Positions 10,405 to 20,130 of a DNA stretch of 27,719 nt are shown here, one piece after another. The notes beneath the pieces were generated by a model. It was not told where the DNA came from. It searched no databases and worked only from the letters and a program-made list of their open reading frames with translations. How positions within the stretch are numbered: position 1 is the first letter of the stretch; every line of letters starts with the position of its first letter. Both the position numbers and the translations under genes were made by a program. This stretch comes from Schoenoplectus triqueter (lineage: Eukaryota; Streptophyta; Magnoliopsida; Poales; Cyperaceae), in the NCBI GenBank assembly GCA_964058805.1, contig CAXKVV010000329.1:1-27719 (forward strand), read 5' to 3'.

Positions 10405-10421
10405 AATTTCCTATTGTGTCT

Positions 10422-11500
10422 TCGAAATACACGTGGCCCGTACTAATCCATATTTTTAGACAAGTCACGTTGCGGAGAACTGGAATTCGTTCTTTCGCTT
10501 GAATTAATAGCTCTCTTCAGTGTGGGACTGTGGGTTAAATGCTGTTTTTTCCATGGTGTGCGCAGTCAATAATAATCGTCTCCCAACCAAACATAGCCAC
10601 GTGGCTTTTAGTTAAAGGTTCATCATCGGAAGAGGGGGCTGAGGCCCATTTTCCTACTAGGATTATTGTGGGCCTTCTAAAATTCAACTATTTTACTTGT
10701 ACATGCTGTACTGTAAACCTGTAACGCTCCGTTGAATTACTATTGATTTGATCACAGGCCGAAGAGATGTTTACATGGAAGTTCTACTTTGTTCTTATGA
10801 TCCTGTATAATTTTATATCAAACATATACTGATATACATAGTGCCAATTAAGTAAACAAGTTAGATTTTTCATGTGTCGTTATGTTTATATATGGATTTC
10901 TTTTTTATTCTTTCCCAAAAGATAACACCCGAATATATACGAATATGTCAAATCGTTAAACTATCATATGTAAGATATATATCTGACTTAATGACTAATT
11001 TTAGATACATTCAAACTTAGTATGCCAGGATTTGGGTTAGTAAGCCGTTGAAAGAAAACACCCTTCTCCCTTTCAACACTTCATGATATTGAGCTCTATC
11101 TTGATATTTTAAAAAGAAAATTCCCAGGTGTCCACCTTTCTGTTGTTCGTTTATAGATTGCATTGTCCTACCTATCTGAGTATTGGAAAACTTTGTAATA
11201 GGATGGTTTAGGCCTTTAGAGTGGTCTAAATATTAGGTTCTAGTTTACTAGGTAAATAACATGTGATTGTGGTATATAATTTTATATAGATTTATATATA
11301 AAAATACTGAAAATTAGTATTCAACAATTTATATTTTCACTTCACATAGAAATAATTATAGTTAATAAATAAAAAAATAATCGATTTTGATAAAAACATA
11401 CAGGGGGTGAACCTTCCTGTGGACTCTTTAGAAACATATTTATAAGTTTAACGAATCTAACTAACTTTCTTCTATATAGGCACCAATCAAACGGGCAAAT
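10422..11500. other. Intergenic DNA without recognised features
   Basis: No supported gene. A 61-residue plus-strand open frame at 10539-10724 shows no domain. GGCCC-type motifs at about 10640-10680 do not by themselves define a promoter. Confidence 0.4.
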
Positions 11501-11519
11501 TTTGAAGCGGGTTTGAAGC

Positions 11520-11680
11520 AAATAAAATATAAAAATATAAAATTTGGCTTGCTAATACATTTCATATGGAGATTACATTGAATGATTTGAATTGATCAAT
11601 TTTATTTTAAACTATATTTCCGAGCACCGACCCTCCATTCTTTGCGGCGCACCATAACATAACTATCTCTTTCTCTTTAG
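11520..11680. repeat. Half of a foldback element related to the microsatellite-bounded family
   Basis: The stretch from aaatataaaatttggcttgc to gcggcgcaccataac, followed by a pyrimidine tract (tatctctttctcttt), resembles the right arm and terminus of the element at 12999-13385 (aaatataaaatttggtatat ... tagcaccatag, then CT repeats). No left arm was found. Confidence 0.45.
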
Positions 11681-11757
11681 GTGTACCTAGCAGCACAAGA
11701 TCTCCATGCTCTCAACTGAAAAATATACTTAATTATTTATAAATTTTAATTTATCAT

Positions 11758-12074
11758 GCTCAATAATTTCTTTCAATCAAAATCTTATGAGACATAAAAA
11801 AAATTATTTTTTGAGTTTATTAAATATTTATTTTGAATTTTATAATGTGATCTATATTTATGTATAAATATTTATTATTTTATTAATATTTTGGAGCAAT
11901 CTTAAAAATAAAAAATGAAATACAAAAAGAACTCTAAAGATAAAAAATTTTGTGTCCCACAAAATTTTGACGTAAAAAAATTATTGAGTTTAATAAATCA
12001 AAATGTAAAGACAATCAAGTATGTTTTTTAGTTAAGTGCGTAGGAAAAACATTGATACTTTCAGAAGCACCATA
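11758..12074. repeat. Decayed foldback element with a gcaccata terminus
   Basis: ctcaataatttctttcaatc (from about 11758) is inverted near 11960-11990 as cgtaaaaaaattattgag, with flanking arms also pairing imperfectly. The sequence ends in agaagcaccata at 12063-12074, next to a (TA)n tract at 12081-12097. The ctcaataattttttcatgtc block is shared with the element at 12099-12491. Confidence 0.55.
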
Positions 12075-12098
12075 ATTTTACTATATATATATATATAC

Positions 12099-12491
12099 TA
12101 TGGTGCTTTGCAAAGTAAAAAATCGTTATTGTTTCGGGGTGAGATTTCATATTTCGATGTCTCAAATAGTTAATCTAAGTTGCTCAATAATTTTTTCATG
12201 TCAAAATCTTATAAGATATTAAATTTTATGATTTTTTTAGTTTTTTTAACTATTTTTTAAATTATTTTCAAAAACAGCCATGTTTAACATAATAAAATAG
12301 CCTATTTCAGGGCTACTTTTAAAAATAATTTAAAAAATAGTTAAAAAGCTCAAAAAATCATGAAATTTAATATCCTATAAGATTTTGACATAAAAAAATT
12401 ATTGAGCAACTTAGATTGACCATTTGAGACCTCAAGATATGAAATCTCACCCCGAAGCAATAACAGTTTTTTCACTTTGCAAAGCACCATA
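12099..12491. mobile_element. Microsatellite-bounded foldback element A, 393 bp
   Basis: The termini are TATGGTGCTTTGCAAAG and its inverse CTTTGCAAAGCACCATA. Arms of about 170-180 bp pair almost throughout, around a short spacer near 12280-12315. The left flank is (TA)n and the right flank is (CT)n(TA)n. There is no coding capacity. The arrangement recalls rice Micron-type MITEs, which are flanked by (TA)n microsatellites; superfamily assignment is open because any duplication is hidden in the simple repeat. Confidence 0.8.
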
Positions 12492-12496
12492 AGCTA

Positions 12497-12565
<69 letters not shown>

Positions 12566-12571
12566 TGATAC
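12492..12571. repeat. Compound palindromic microsatellite (CT)n(TA)n(GA)n
   Basis: Pyrimidine repeat, then a TA tract, then GA repeat, joining elements A and B. The junction is itself a palindrome continuous with the inverted termini of both neighbours. Confidence 0.9.
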
Positions 12572-12956
12572 TATGGTGCTTCGCGAAGCAAAAAAAAATT
12601 TATGCTTCGCGTCCGTATCTCGAATTTAAAACTTCAAACGGCCGATCCAAACCGTTGAACATCATCTTCATATTGAAATATCCTTGGAGATCAAATTTTA
12701 TATTTTTTTAAATTTTTTTGATATTTTTTAGATGGGTACAAAGTCGCTAGTTTTGGATGGTGCAGAAATCTTTAGATCAACAAACTTTGTACCCATTTAA
12801 AAAATAGCAAAAAATTTCAAACAAATATAAAATTTGATCTCCAGGGATATTTTAATATGAAGATGATGTTCAACGGTTTGGATCGGCCGTTTGAACTTTT
12901 AAATTCAAGACACGGACGCGAAGCACAAAAGAATTTTTGCTTCGCGAAGCACCATA
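12572..12956. mobile_element. Microsatellite-bounded foldback element B, 385 bp
   Basis: The termini are TATGGTGCTTCGCGAAGC and the exact inverse GCTTCGCGAAGCACCATA, preceded by (GA)nGTGATAC and followed by GCATCAC(TC)n, so the inverted repeat runs into the microsatellites. The arms include a GGATCGGCCGTTTGAA-type block and a gggtacaaag / ctttgtaccc stem around a ~40-base loop (about 12745-12785). It has the same size and ends as A, but its interior differs. Confidence 0.82.
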
Positions 12957-12962
12957 GCATCA

Positions 12963-12996
<34 letters not shown>

Positions 12997-12998
12997 TT
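12957..12998. repeat. (CT)n(TA)n microsatellite between foldback elements B and C
   Basis: A CT-dinucleotide run of about ten units is followed by a short TA run. Confidence 0.85.
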
Positions 12999-13385
12999 GG
13001 GCGGTTGTGCTATGCATAACACGGATCGTCTCCATGTTATGGGTCGGTTTTTCATTTTCATAGTTCAAATGATCGATCAAACCTTACAAAATATTTTTTA
13101 TATGAATATCTAAATGTAGACCAATTTTTTTATAATTTATATATTTTTTTATTATTTTTAAGATAGTTAGAAAAGCACTTGATTTAATTATTATGAGTCA
13201 TTAAAAATATTTTTTTAACTATCTGAAAAAATAGTAAAAATTTCTAAAAAATATAAAATTTGGTATATGTCTAGATATTCATACAAAATTTATTTTGTAC
13301 GGTTGGATTGATCATTTGAACTTTAAAAATAAAGTACTGATTCATAATACGGAGGCGATCCGTGCTACGTATAGCACCATAGCCC
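12999..13385. mobile_element. Microsatellite-bounded foldback element C, 387 bp
   Basis: The left end GGGCGGTTGTGCTATGCATA and the right end, inverted, GGGCTATGGTGCTATACGTA are imperfect inverted repeats. They continue through matching GCACGGATCG and gatcgatcaaacc / ggttggattgatc blocks into ~150-bp arms. It has almost the same length as A and B, and the right end again opens into (CT)n(TA)n. The terminus GCTATGGTGCTA shows kinship to A and B. Confidence 0.72.
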
Positions 13386-13386
13386 T

Positions 13387-13452
<66 letters not shown>
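13386..13452. repeat. (CT)n(TA)n microsatellite right of foldback element C
   Basis: A CT run of about 13 units is followed by a TA run of about 20 units. It is likely highly polymorphic. Confidence 0.9.
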
Positions 13453-13453
<1 letters not shown>

Positions 13454-13472
13454 CTAAAAGGGTTTATTTTAA

Positions 13473-13860
13473 GAGTGGGGATCCATTGACAATGGGTTAT
13501 TTTGACAACCTTGACAATGGACCTCTAAATAAATATAATAAAAATCTTAAAAATGAAAAAAAAAGTTTATATATGTGTTCTTCATAGATTGTTGGTTATT
13601 CAAATTTCATATAATTTCATTATCGTTTGATAGTCCATCAAAGACCGTTAAATTTGAACCGTTGTAAATTATATGAAAATTTAATGTTTTTTGATGGACC
13701 ATCAAATGATAATGAAAATACATGAAATTTGAATGACCATCAATCTAAAGGTAGAAGAACACATATATAAACTTTTTCTATTTTTAAGATTTTTTTGTAT
13801 TTATTTAGAGGTCCATTGTCAATGTTGTCAAAATAACCCATTGTCAACCGATCCCTTCTC
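13473..13860. mobile_element. Palindromic Mutator-type MITE, copy 2, 388 bp
   Basis: A perfect 9-bp duplication, ttattttaa, lies at 13464-13472 and 13861-13869. The ends are GAGTGGGGATCCATTGACAA and, inverted, GAGAAGGGATCGGTTGACAA. Both arms carry TTATTTTGACAA and GACAATGGACCTCTAAATAA, and the near-full-length palindrome is conserved with the copy at 4206. No coding capacity. Confidence 0.92.
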
Positions 13861-13873
13861 TTATTTTAAAGAT

Positions 13874-14235
13874 GAGTGGGGATCCATTGACAATGGGTTA
13901 TTTTGACAACCTTGACAATTGACCTCTAAATAAATATATAAAAAATCTTAAAAAAATTATAGATGTGTTCTTTTACCTTTAAATTGATGGTAATTCAAAT
14001 TTCATACAATTTCATTATCATTTGATAGTCCATAAAAGACCGTTAAATTGAAACTGTTGCAAATTGCATAAAAATTTGATGACTATCAAACGATAATGAA
14101 ATTGCATGAAATTTGAATGACCATCAATCTAATGGTAGAAGAACGCATCTATAATTTTTTTTAATTTTTGTATATTTATTAAGAGGTCCATTGTCAAGGT
14201 TGTCAAAATAATCCATTGTCAACCGATCCCATCTC
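13874..14235. mobile_element. Palindromic Mutator-type MITE, copy 3, 362 bp
   Basis: It has the same ends as copy 2 and is in the same orientation, only 13 bases further on. Flanking 9-mers are tttaaagat (13865-13873) and ttcaaagat (14236-14244), with one mismatch. The left duplication overlaps the right duplication of copy 2 by five bases, so one copy landed in or beside the target site of the other. Confidence 0.88.
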
Positions 14236-14244
14236 TTCAAAGAT

Positions 14245-15270
14245 ATCGTTCTGAAACATTTTTTTTTTTTGAAGATACCTTTTTAGAAGAATTTTATTTG
14301 TTATTGCGGAATATTTTTTTCTTTAATTAATATTATCTGGCGACTGACAATAATTAACCAAGCAGCAGAGTTTTAAGTTTTTCCTGTTGGCATCATTAAC
14401 CATATACACGGCTGTCCATGTCCAATAGGCAATAACCATTCATATTAGGTTGTCCATATCCAATCGGCAATAACCAATCACATTTTATTGCTTGCGGCTG
14501 AGGAATGCCTTTTTGTTTTCTAAGTCTCCTCACACACACAGTGTTGCGGCTCTTGAAGCATGTGCTATTTTGAACTCCGGTTCTTGTATTAGTGACGTGT
14601 ATATGAAATGTGGCCGGCAGGCTCCCTCCTCTGAATTTTCTCACCTTTTCCGAGCATTTTTTTTTTCAACTTCTGGGCGAGAATTTGTTATCGAATTTTT
14701 CGAAAGTAACTTTTCAACAAAATGTTAAATGTATAGCATGTACACGACAACGACACTGTGCTTTTGAATTCCACGATATGTATATATTGTGCACGTGATC
14801 CGCACATTAATTGCTTTAAGAATTTTGAATCGTTAAATAGTAGTGATTCTCTCTACCTTAAAAAATAACAAAAAACATTCAAATAAAATAAAATTTTGTT
14901 TTCTACAAAAGTTTTTATGGAGATTATATTAAGCGTTCAGGTCAGTCATTTTTAATTTAAAATATTAAATTTTGATGTAATGCATATTTAATTATTTATA
15001 TTTGTGCATTACAATGTATTTTAGACTTCCTTCCTCTACATATATCTATTTATATAAAAAAAAATCAGACAATAGAACAAATTTGGATTTACCACCATAT
15101 CTGCAAATATCTGATCCGTTTATACATTATCTAGAACTGATGCAAGCATTTGAAGATTTTACAGTAAATAAGAAAATTAAGCTATTTTCCCTTTTTAGTA
15201 GTGTTTTTAAATATTGATAGCAGAAAAGTAGAATAAAATGTCATGCCTACAAAAGAGTGTTGAATATAGA
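14245..15270. other. Intergenic DNA with a short direct repeat and a foldback fragment
   Basis: A direct repeat of about 35 bases (tgtccatgtccaataggcaa / tgtccatatccaatcggcaa) starts at 14413 and 14451. The stretch near 14870-14990 resembles an arm of the foldback family (aaataaaattttgttttcta ... aaatattaaattttgatg). Overlapping short open frames at 14396-14800 on both strands lack recognisable domains. Confidence 0.4.
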
Positions 15271-15297
15271 TGGGCTCCTCTCCGAGGAATGACATAC

Positions 15298-15426
15298 GCT
15301 ATTATCTAAATCTCTATTATCTTATATTATTCTCTCACTGACAATGGGTCCATTTGATTATGATTTGTAGTGGGATCCACTATCAGAGAAAGAATAACAT
15401 AGGATAATAGAGATTTGGATAATAGC
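15298..15426. mobile_element. Small palindromic MITE
   Basis: GCTATTATCTAAATCTCTAT at the left is inverted at the right (ATAGAGATTTGGATAATAGC), with pairing continuing through ATTATC, ATTCT and CTCACTGA / TCAGAGA blocks around a ~45-base centre. Pairing may reach out to about 15272 and 15447 (gctcctctcc / cccctctcc). No target duplication was resolved, so the superfamily is not assigned. Confidence 0.6.
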
Positions 15427-15579
15427 TGATTTGAATCCCCTCTCCAATTGTATGTACTCATTGGATAATCTTTATGCCCTTATTATTCTAATAACATGTG
15501 GAAACCAAATGATTCAGGAGAGAAATGGAGGAATCTTTTGAGTGTGTCCAATTTTCAATGTAAAAAATTTAAGTCCTTA

Positions 15580-16142
15580 TCAATATTATATTATAAAGAG
15601 TGTATGTGTTGGACATGCCCATTAACTTTTAGTCTTTTGAGTTTTTTTTTAATGATTGAAATGGTTCTAATTGAATGTGCCAATCAATATTTTCAAAAAC
15701 TAATAGTTCATATTTAATCTAATGTTACTTTCATCTTCATTTGTCTTCTATTTTTATTATGCGTTAATATGAGGTCTAAAAAAAGAATTTATCCATTAAA
15801 TACATTAATCATCAACTATTATTATATTTTTTTATAAAAAAAACTATCTGATATACTATTATTATTTCATATATATCATGTTGTTCATGAAAAAATTATT
15901 TTTATTTTTATTATTTTATTTTATTTTTCATTCTTTTTGCATGTGACCGTCAAGTTCATCTTAAGTTCTAAAGCAGATCTTCTTTACTCTGAAACTATAT
16001 TAATTTTATAATTATTATTATATAACATTCAAAATTATATTATTTTCACAAATTTGTGGTACATATTTTTTAGTTCAAAAATGAAATAAAATGGTTATAA
16101 GAAATAAAAAAAATTTACTGTAACGCGCGGGTAGATTGCTAG
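15580..16142 (+). mobile_element. Possible non-autonomous Helitron, 563 bp
   Basis: The candidate 5' end TCAATATTATATTATAAAG is preceded by A, and the 3' end ...CGCGCGGGTAGATTGCTAG is followed by T, matching Helitron insertion between A and T with a CTRR 3' end. GC-rich sequence about ten bases before CTAG suits the subterminal hairpin, but only one arm is obvious. The interior is AT-rich and non-coding. Without a second copy or an empty site this is tentative. Confidence 0.35.
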
Positions 16143-16480
16143 TATAGAATATTTTTGATAATAATATCTTTATTATGCAACCTTAAACATATCCATAACA
16201 TCATAAAAAAGACTTGTTATAAGATGGAAGTAGAAATTAAGTAAAAAATAATTAGTAGAATATTAATTTTAGTTATTTTTGAAGGTTGATGGAAACTTTT
16301 TGAAGTTTCACCTCTTTATTATCTGCTGATAAAGAATTTGCCTGATGACTGTAATTTGATGTTTTCTTATAAGTATTGCAAAAGTCTTCTAGCTCCCAAG
16401 AAGTAAAGGTTGTCTCAATAAGTTTTTCATCGACTCTCTTCATCAATACAAGAAATTAATTATCATGTAATGCCATCAGA

Positions 16481-16788
16481 TAGGGCTGTATAAAAAAGTT
16501 CGGACTTGTGTTTCAGTTCAGGATCGAGTCGGACTCGAGCTAATCTAAATTGAACTAATCTGGCTCAAGTAATCTGACTTAAGATAATCTGATTCGAACT
16601 AGTTTGACTCGATAGTTTAAATTAATTGAGTTTGAATTGGGATTGACTCGGCTTGAATAGCTTATATGTTTTTTTTCGCTGAAGTCTAGCTCGATAATCT
16701 CTCTCACTCTCTCTAATCATTTCAGCGGTTTAGTAACATCTCTTATTCGCTTGTGACTCTCGCTTGAACTTGGCTCGTTTACGCCCTA
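16481..16788. mobile_element. hAT-like element with iterated gactcga / taatctga motifs, 308 bp
   Basis: The ends are TAGGGCTGTATAAAAAAGTT and, inverted, TAGGGCGTAAACGAGCC. Repeated short motifs such as TCGGACTCGAGC, CTGACTTAAGAT and GACTCGATAG fill the left half, as in many plant hAT subterminal regions. No convincing 8-bp duplication remains. Confidence 0.5.
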
Positions 16789-17525
16789 CATAGGAGATTC
16801 CTATAAAGTTTACTTCCACTGCCTCTACTTCGTTACCTACACGTAGAAAAATTCCAAGATCAGGAGTCAGAAACTTTCACTCAGTTTTTGTTCGCTTTGA
16901 TTTTGAAGAACTAAAACAGAGCCAGCGAAGTGATCGATCTCATGTTCTTAGCATCCCATAAATGCACAAGTTTTGTAAAACAACGTTTACTTACTGACAC
17001 ATCTGAAGGCCTGCAATCGTTGAAAAATGAAAATGTATTATTTCGAAAATGGTCTTTTCTTAAAAAAAGAGAGATCAGAAATTATAACTTAGCATTGGGC
17101 CAAACTTGTAGGATACAGTCATACAGGCTTGTGCCAGTTGGGCCTGGGGATGGTGTTATGGCATTATTAGAATGTTAATTATATGTGTATTACATCATTG
17201 ATTAAGACTACGGCAAGAGAGATCTGATAGTTGTTCTCTCTTGTCTTTTCGATTAAATTTAAGCAATCACACAGACTATTCTTTGAAAATAACATTATAA
17301 GACCCAGCAAAGAAGATGTCGCTTTGAAGTTTATATATTCTTTGTTTCTCCTCTTTTGGTCTTCGTTACCGTGTATAGATTCAACCATTCATTCAATTAA
17401 TTTTGAACTTTGTTTTCTTTTTGAAAAAAAAAAGAGAAGTTCGCTAATTTAACACAACCAATTTTTATTTTGATCTTGAAATTCCCTTCACTTAATGTCT
17501 TAGTATAAATTGGGACAATCAACCC
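16789..17525. other. Intergenic DNA without recognised features
   Basis: Several short open frames (16930-17178 plus, 17179-17388 minus, 17231-17452 plus) overlap. None shows a signal peptide, domain or splice context that I can support. Confidence 0.4.
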
Positions 17526-18044
17526 TAGGGTGTGCAAACGGATCGGTTTAATTGGTTTTGAACCGAATCATTAAATTTTGGATTATTTAGTTCGATTTTT
17601 CAGTTTAGGAATTTCGATTCGGTTGAAAATTTTAGTTAATTCGGTTTTGATTTTTCTAAATTGGATAAACAAAATAAACCAAATGGTCCAAATTTTATCA
17701 AATAATTTTATTTTACTTGATATAAATAAGGATTATATAAAAAATAATCTGAATATATTTATTTTCTATTAGTTTTATTTAGTAATTTCTTCTATCTTTT
17801 AAATTATTTATTTCTTCCATTAATTTTAATAATTTTTGATATTTTTAATATTTTTATTCATCTTTAAATAATATAATTTTGGTTTAACCGAATAAACTAA
17901 AAAAATTTCAGGTTTATTCGGTTTTCGGTTTATTCATTTGATATTTTTAGAAATTTGTTTCGGTTGGTAATTTGACAAACAAAAAAAAATTTAGATGCAT
18001 ATAATTATTTCAGTTTGAACTCAACGACCGTTTGAACACCCCTA
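17526..18044. mobile_element. Non-autonomous hAT element rich in TCGGTTT motifs, 519 bp
   Basis: The left end TAGGGTGTGCAAACGG and the right end, inverted, TAGGGGTGTTCAAACGG are near-identical. Both subterminal zones contain many TTCGGTTT / AACCGAA motifs. Flanking 8-mers no longer match, so it is an older insertion or boundary bases have mutated. No coding capacity. Confidence 0.68.
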
Positions 18045-18275
18045 CCAAGGCCACTTAGGCCGATGGTTCCTGTAAATAACTTTCTTATTTAATACATCCT
18101 AGCAAGTATTTGCTAGCTACCTCAAAATAAATATCTTAGAATAAATTCTTACTCTCTTCAGTACTACTACTACTGCGCAGGCTTCAATCAGCACATCGTA
18201 TTGCTGTCAATTTTCATCGAGGTTCGTACTAGGCTGAATTTGAAAACAATTTATAAATTCACAATTCTCCATATG
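18045..18275. other. Spacer between hAT element and LINE relic
   Basis: No gene or repeat recognised. Confidence 0.35.
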
Positions 18276-18980
18276 TTTTTTTTTTGAAGTAGCTGGCGAG
18301 AGACAGCTATTGATTAATTAATTAAAAGATAGGATTACAGGAGCCAACAGTTTGGGGCCGTTGGCTTTAGTACTCATTTATTTATTTACATCTCATAATG
18401 AAAAAAAGGAGACAAGTGAGGCCGTGAATCGCACTGCCACATTACGTCCAGTGCAGGTAATTCCCAACTCTGTTTGGATCAACACTTAGTTCTAGTGAGA
18501 TTGTTGTTGCGATCTCTAAATTTATTCCCCGCCCATGCAGTTAATGTTTTTCTCGTGGTAGCAAGTTTCTTCAAAACAGTGATTGCAGGATTTGCTGCAA
18601 TCGACTCCTAAGCAGTGGCCACAAGTGGTTGTATCTCATTGTAATGCAACCAATAAGTTACAAAATGAAAAGCGCGCCTGCTAGCATAGGTGGTCGGCTT
18701 AATCACCAAAAACAATGGTGCATGGTCAGATGTCGTATTAGCAATGTCTGTAAGTGAATGAGTCAGCCCTGTGGCCCAGTGACTGGATAAAAGAGTTCTG
18801 TCCAGCCGAGAGAATGTTGGTTGGGGTCGCTTGTTGGACCGTGTAAATAGTCGCCCTTGCAGTGGTACACCTATGAGCCCAAGTTATGCAATTAAATGGT
18901 TAAACTAAGCATAGCACCTAAATTGCTCTGTCCCCCCGTTGTCTCGCTCATATCTCTTATGATGTTAAAATCTCCGGTTA
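18276..18980 (-). pseudogene. LINE (L1-type) endonuclease fragment with poly(A) end, internally deleted
   Basis: On the minus strand, from about 18978, the sequence reads GDFNIIRDMSETTGG. After a frameshift come GVPLQGRLFTRSNKRP, FSRLDRTLLSSHW and SDHAPLFLVIKP, then the linker AFHFVTYWLHYNEIQPLVATA*ES. These are signature blocks of the L1 EEP-type endonuclease (the GDFN and SDH motifs, and the GxxFTR...P.FSRLDR core). A TAG replaces the usual Trp after LVATA, and frameshifts occur near 18870-18900. The reverse transcriptase is missing. Sequence from about 18340 down to a T10 run (18276-18285; poly-A on the minus strand) looks like the element's 3' end. This is a dead, 5'-truncated and internally deleted copy. 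Confidence 0.85.
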
Positions 18981-19159
18981 TGATCCATGAAATATTTGAT
19001 ATTAAATGGACCATCCATGTTATACATAATATCGTAGTCCAACTCTATATAAATATAGTTTGATAAGTTCATGATTGTCTATGTTATAGGGCTCATAGAA
19101 GCACAGTGTACTTTCGTGCTCTTACTTCAAAAATATATTTAATCATTTTCAAATTTTAA

Positions 19160-19380
19160 TTTCTCTCTCTTATTCATATCAAAATCTTATGGATACAATT
19201 ATTTTTTTAGTTTCATAAGTACTTGTATCATATTTTTTTAGATGAAACTAAAAATATAGCAAAACAATAAATATTCGCATATGAAAATAAGTTACTTTAA
19301 AAAAATCAAACAAGTATTCAATAAACTTTAAAAATAAAAAATATATTCCACAAAAATTTGATATAAAAAATTTATTGAGA
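19160..19380. repeat. Decayed foldback element
   Basis: ttattcatatcaaaatctta at the left is inverted at the right as aaaatttgatataaaaaatt. The outer tctcaataaatttttt and inner caagta / tacttg blocks also pair. The arms resemble the ctcaataattttttcatgtc arms of the foldback elements at 11758 and 12099, so it is probably an older relative. Confidence 0.5.
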
Positions 19381-19749
19381 CACATAAAACCTGTTTCTTT
19401 TTTTATATCAGCAATCCTTTTACCAATTAAATGCTGCCAATTTCTAAGTATTAAAAAGTAAACTGATAATTGTAATCAACTTCCCTGACAGTTGTTTTAT
19501 CCCATTCCATTATATAAACATTAATGTTTATAATGACGCGAGTGAATGCATGGAATAATTCTGCGCTGCATATTCCCACTTTCTAAATTAAATTAAAGAC
19601 TATTTTGCTTGCTTGAACAGTGGCTATAAAATATCTGAATTCATGATCTTTTTTTTCTTTTCTTTTTCTTTTCTGTGATGCCCGCTTGGGGTCTGCATTC
19701 ATGATTGCATGTGGCAACAATGATTTCATTGACTGAATCCAATCAAGCC
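19381..19749. other. Intergenic DNA without recognised features
   Basis: AT-rich, with no supported gene or repeat. Confidence 0.35.
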
Positions 19750-19758
19750 AGTGTGGCC

Positions 19759-20130
19759 CAGCTATTATTATTATAATTATTCTAATAATTCTAATTTTAA
19801 TAATAAGAGTGATAAAATCAAAATTTTAAGAATATGAATGGCGCACATCTCTGCCTAGTGGCGTTTTTTTTTTTCTAATTTTTTTCTTAAAAAAATGAAA
19901 GACACCAGTGGAAGACGTTTTTCCCACTGGCGTCAGAAAACAACGCAAAACTCTTAAGTTTTTTTTTAAATGAAAGACGTCACTCTTTACACAAACACGT
20001 CAGTGAGACTCGCGTGTTTACATAGCGGTACTGACAATAACGCGCTGCCATTCGTATTATTAAAATTTTGATTTTATTACTCTTATTATTAAAATTAAGA
20101 TTATTTAAATAATTATTATAAAAAAAACTG
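19759..20130. mobile_element. Palindromic Mutator-type MITE, 372 bp, different family
   Basis: A perfect 9-bp duplication, agtgtggcc, lies at 19750-19758 and 20131-20139. The ends are CAGCTATTATTATTATAATT and, inverted, CAGTTTTTTTTATAATAATT. The ~85-bp arms share TTTTAATAATAAGAGT and AAAATCAAAATTTTAA. The middle holds repeated gaaagac / cactggcgtc motifs that can also pair. It shares the CAG start and 9-bp duplication with the MULE at 7843, but not its sequence. Confidence 0.87.

Larger units (their letters stand above)
9480..10418. mobile_element. Non-autonomous CACTA transposon, 939 bp, with nested insertions
   Basis: The left end is CACTACAGCAAACTG and the right end, read inverted and skipping a nested hAT insertion, is CACAATAGGAAACTG. 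A 3-bp target duplication, tct, lies at 9477-9479 and 10419-10421, as CACTA elements make. The subterminal zones carry many copies of GCATCGGC / GCCGATGC-type motifs in both orientations (about 9500-9840 and 10200-10285). There is no transposase coding. Two younger elements interrupt it: a half Mutator-type MITE near 9994-10190 and a 100-bp hAT MITE at 10305-10404, the latter splitting the right terminal repeat. Confidence 0.88.

Noticed and set aside
12817..13489. Open frames in elements B and C with Leu/Ser and Tyr/Ile repeats
   Set aside because: They are translations of (CT)n(TA)n microsatellites and palindrome arms, with mirror frames on both strands.
14396..14798. Overlapping open frames on both strands near 14.4-14.8 kb
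   Set aside because: No recognisable domain, splice signals or codon pattern; one is partly built from a direct repeat.
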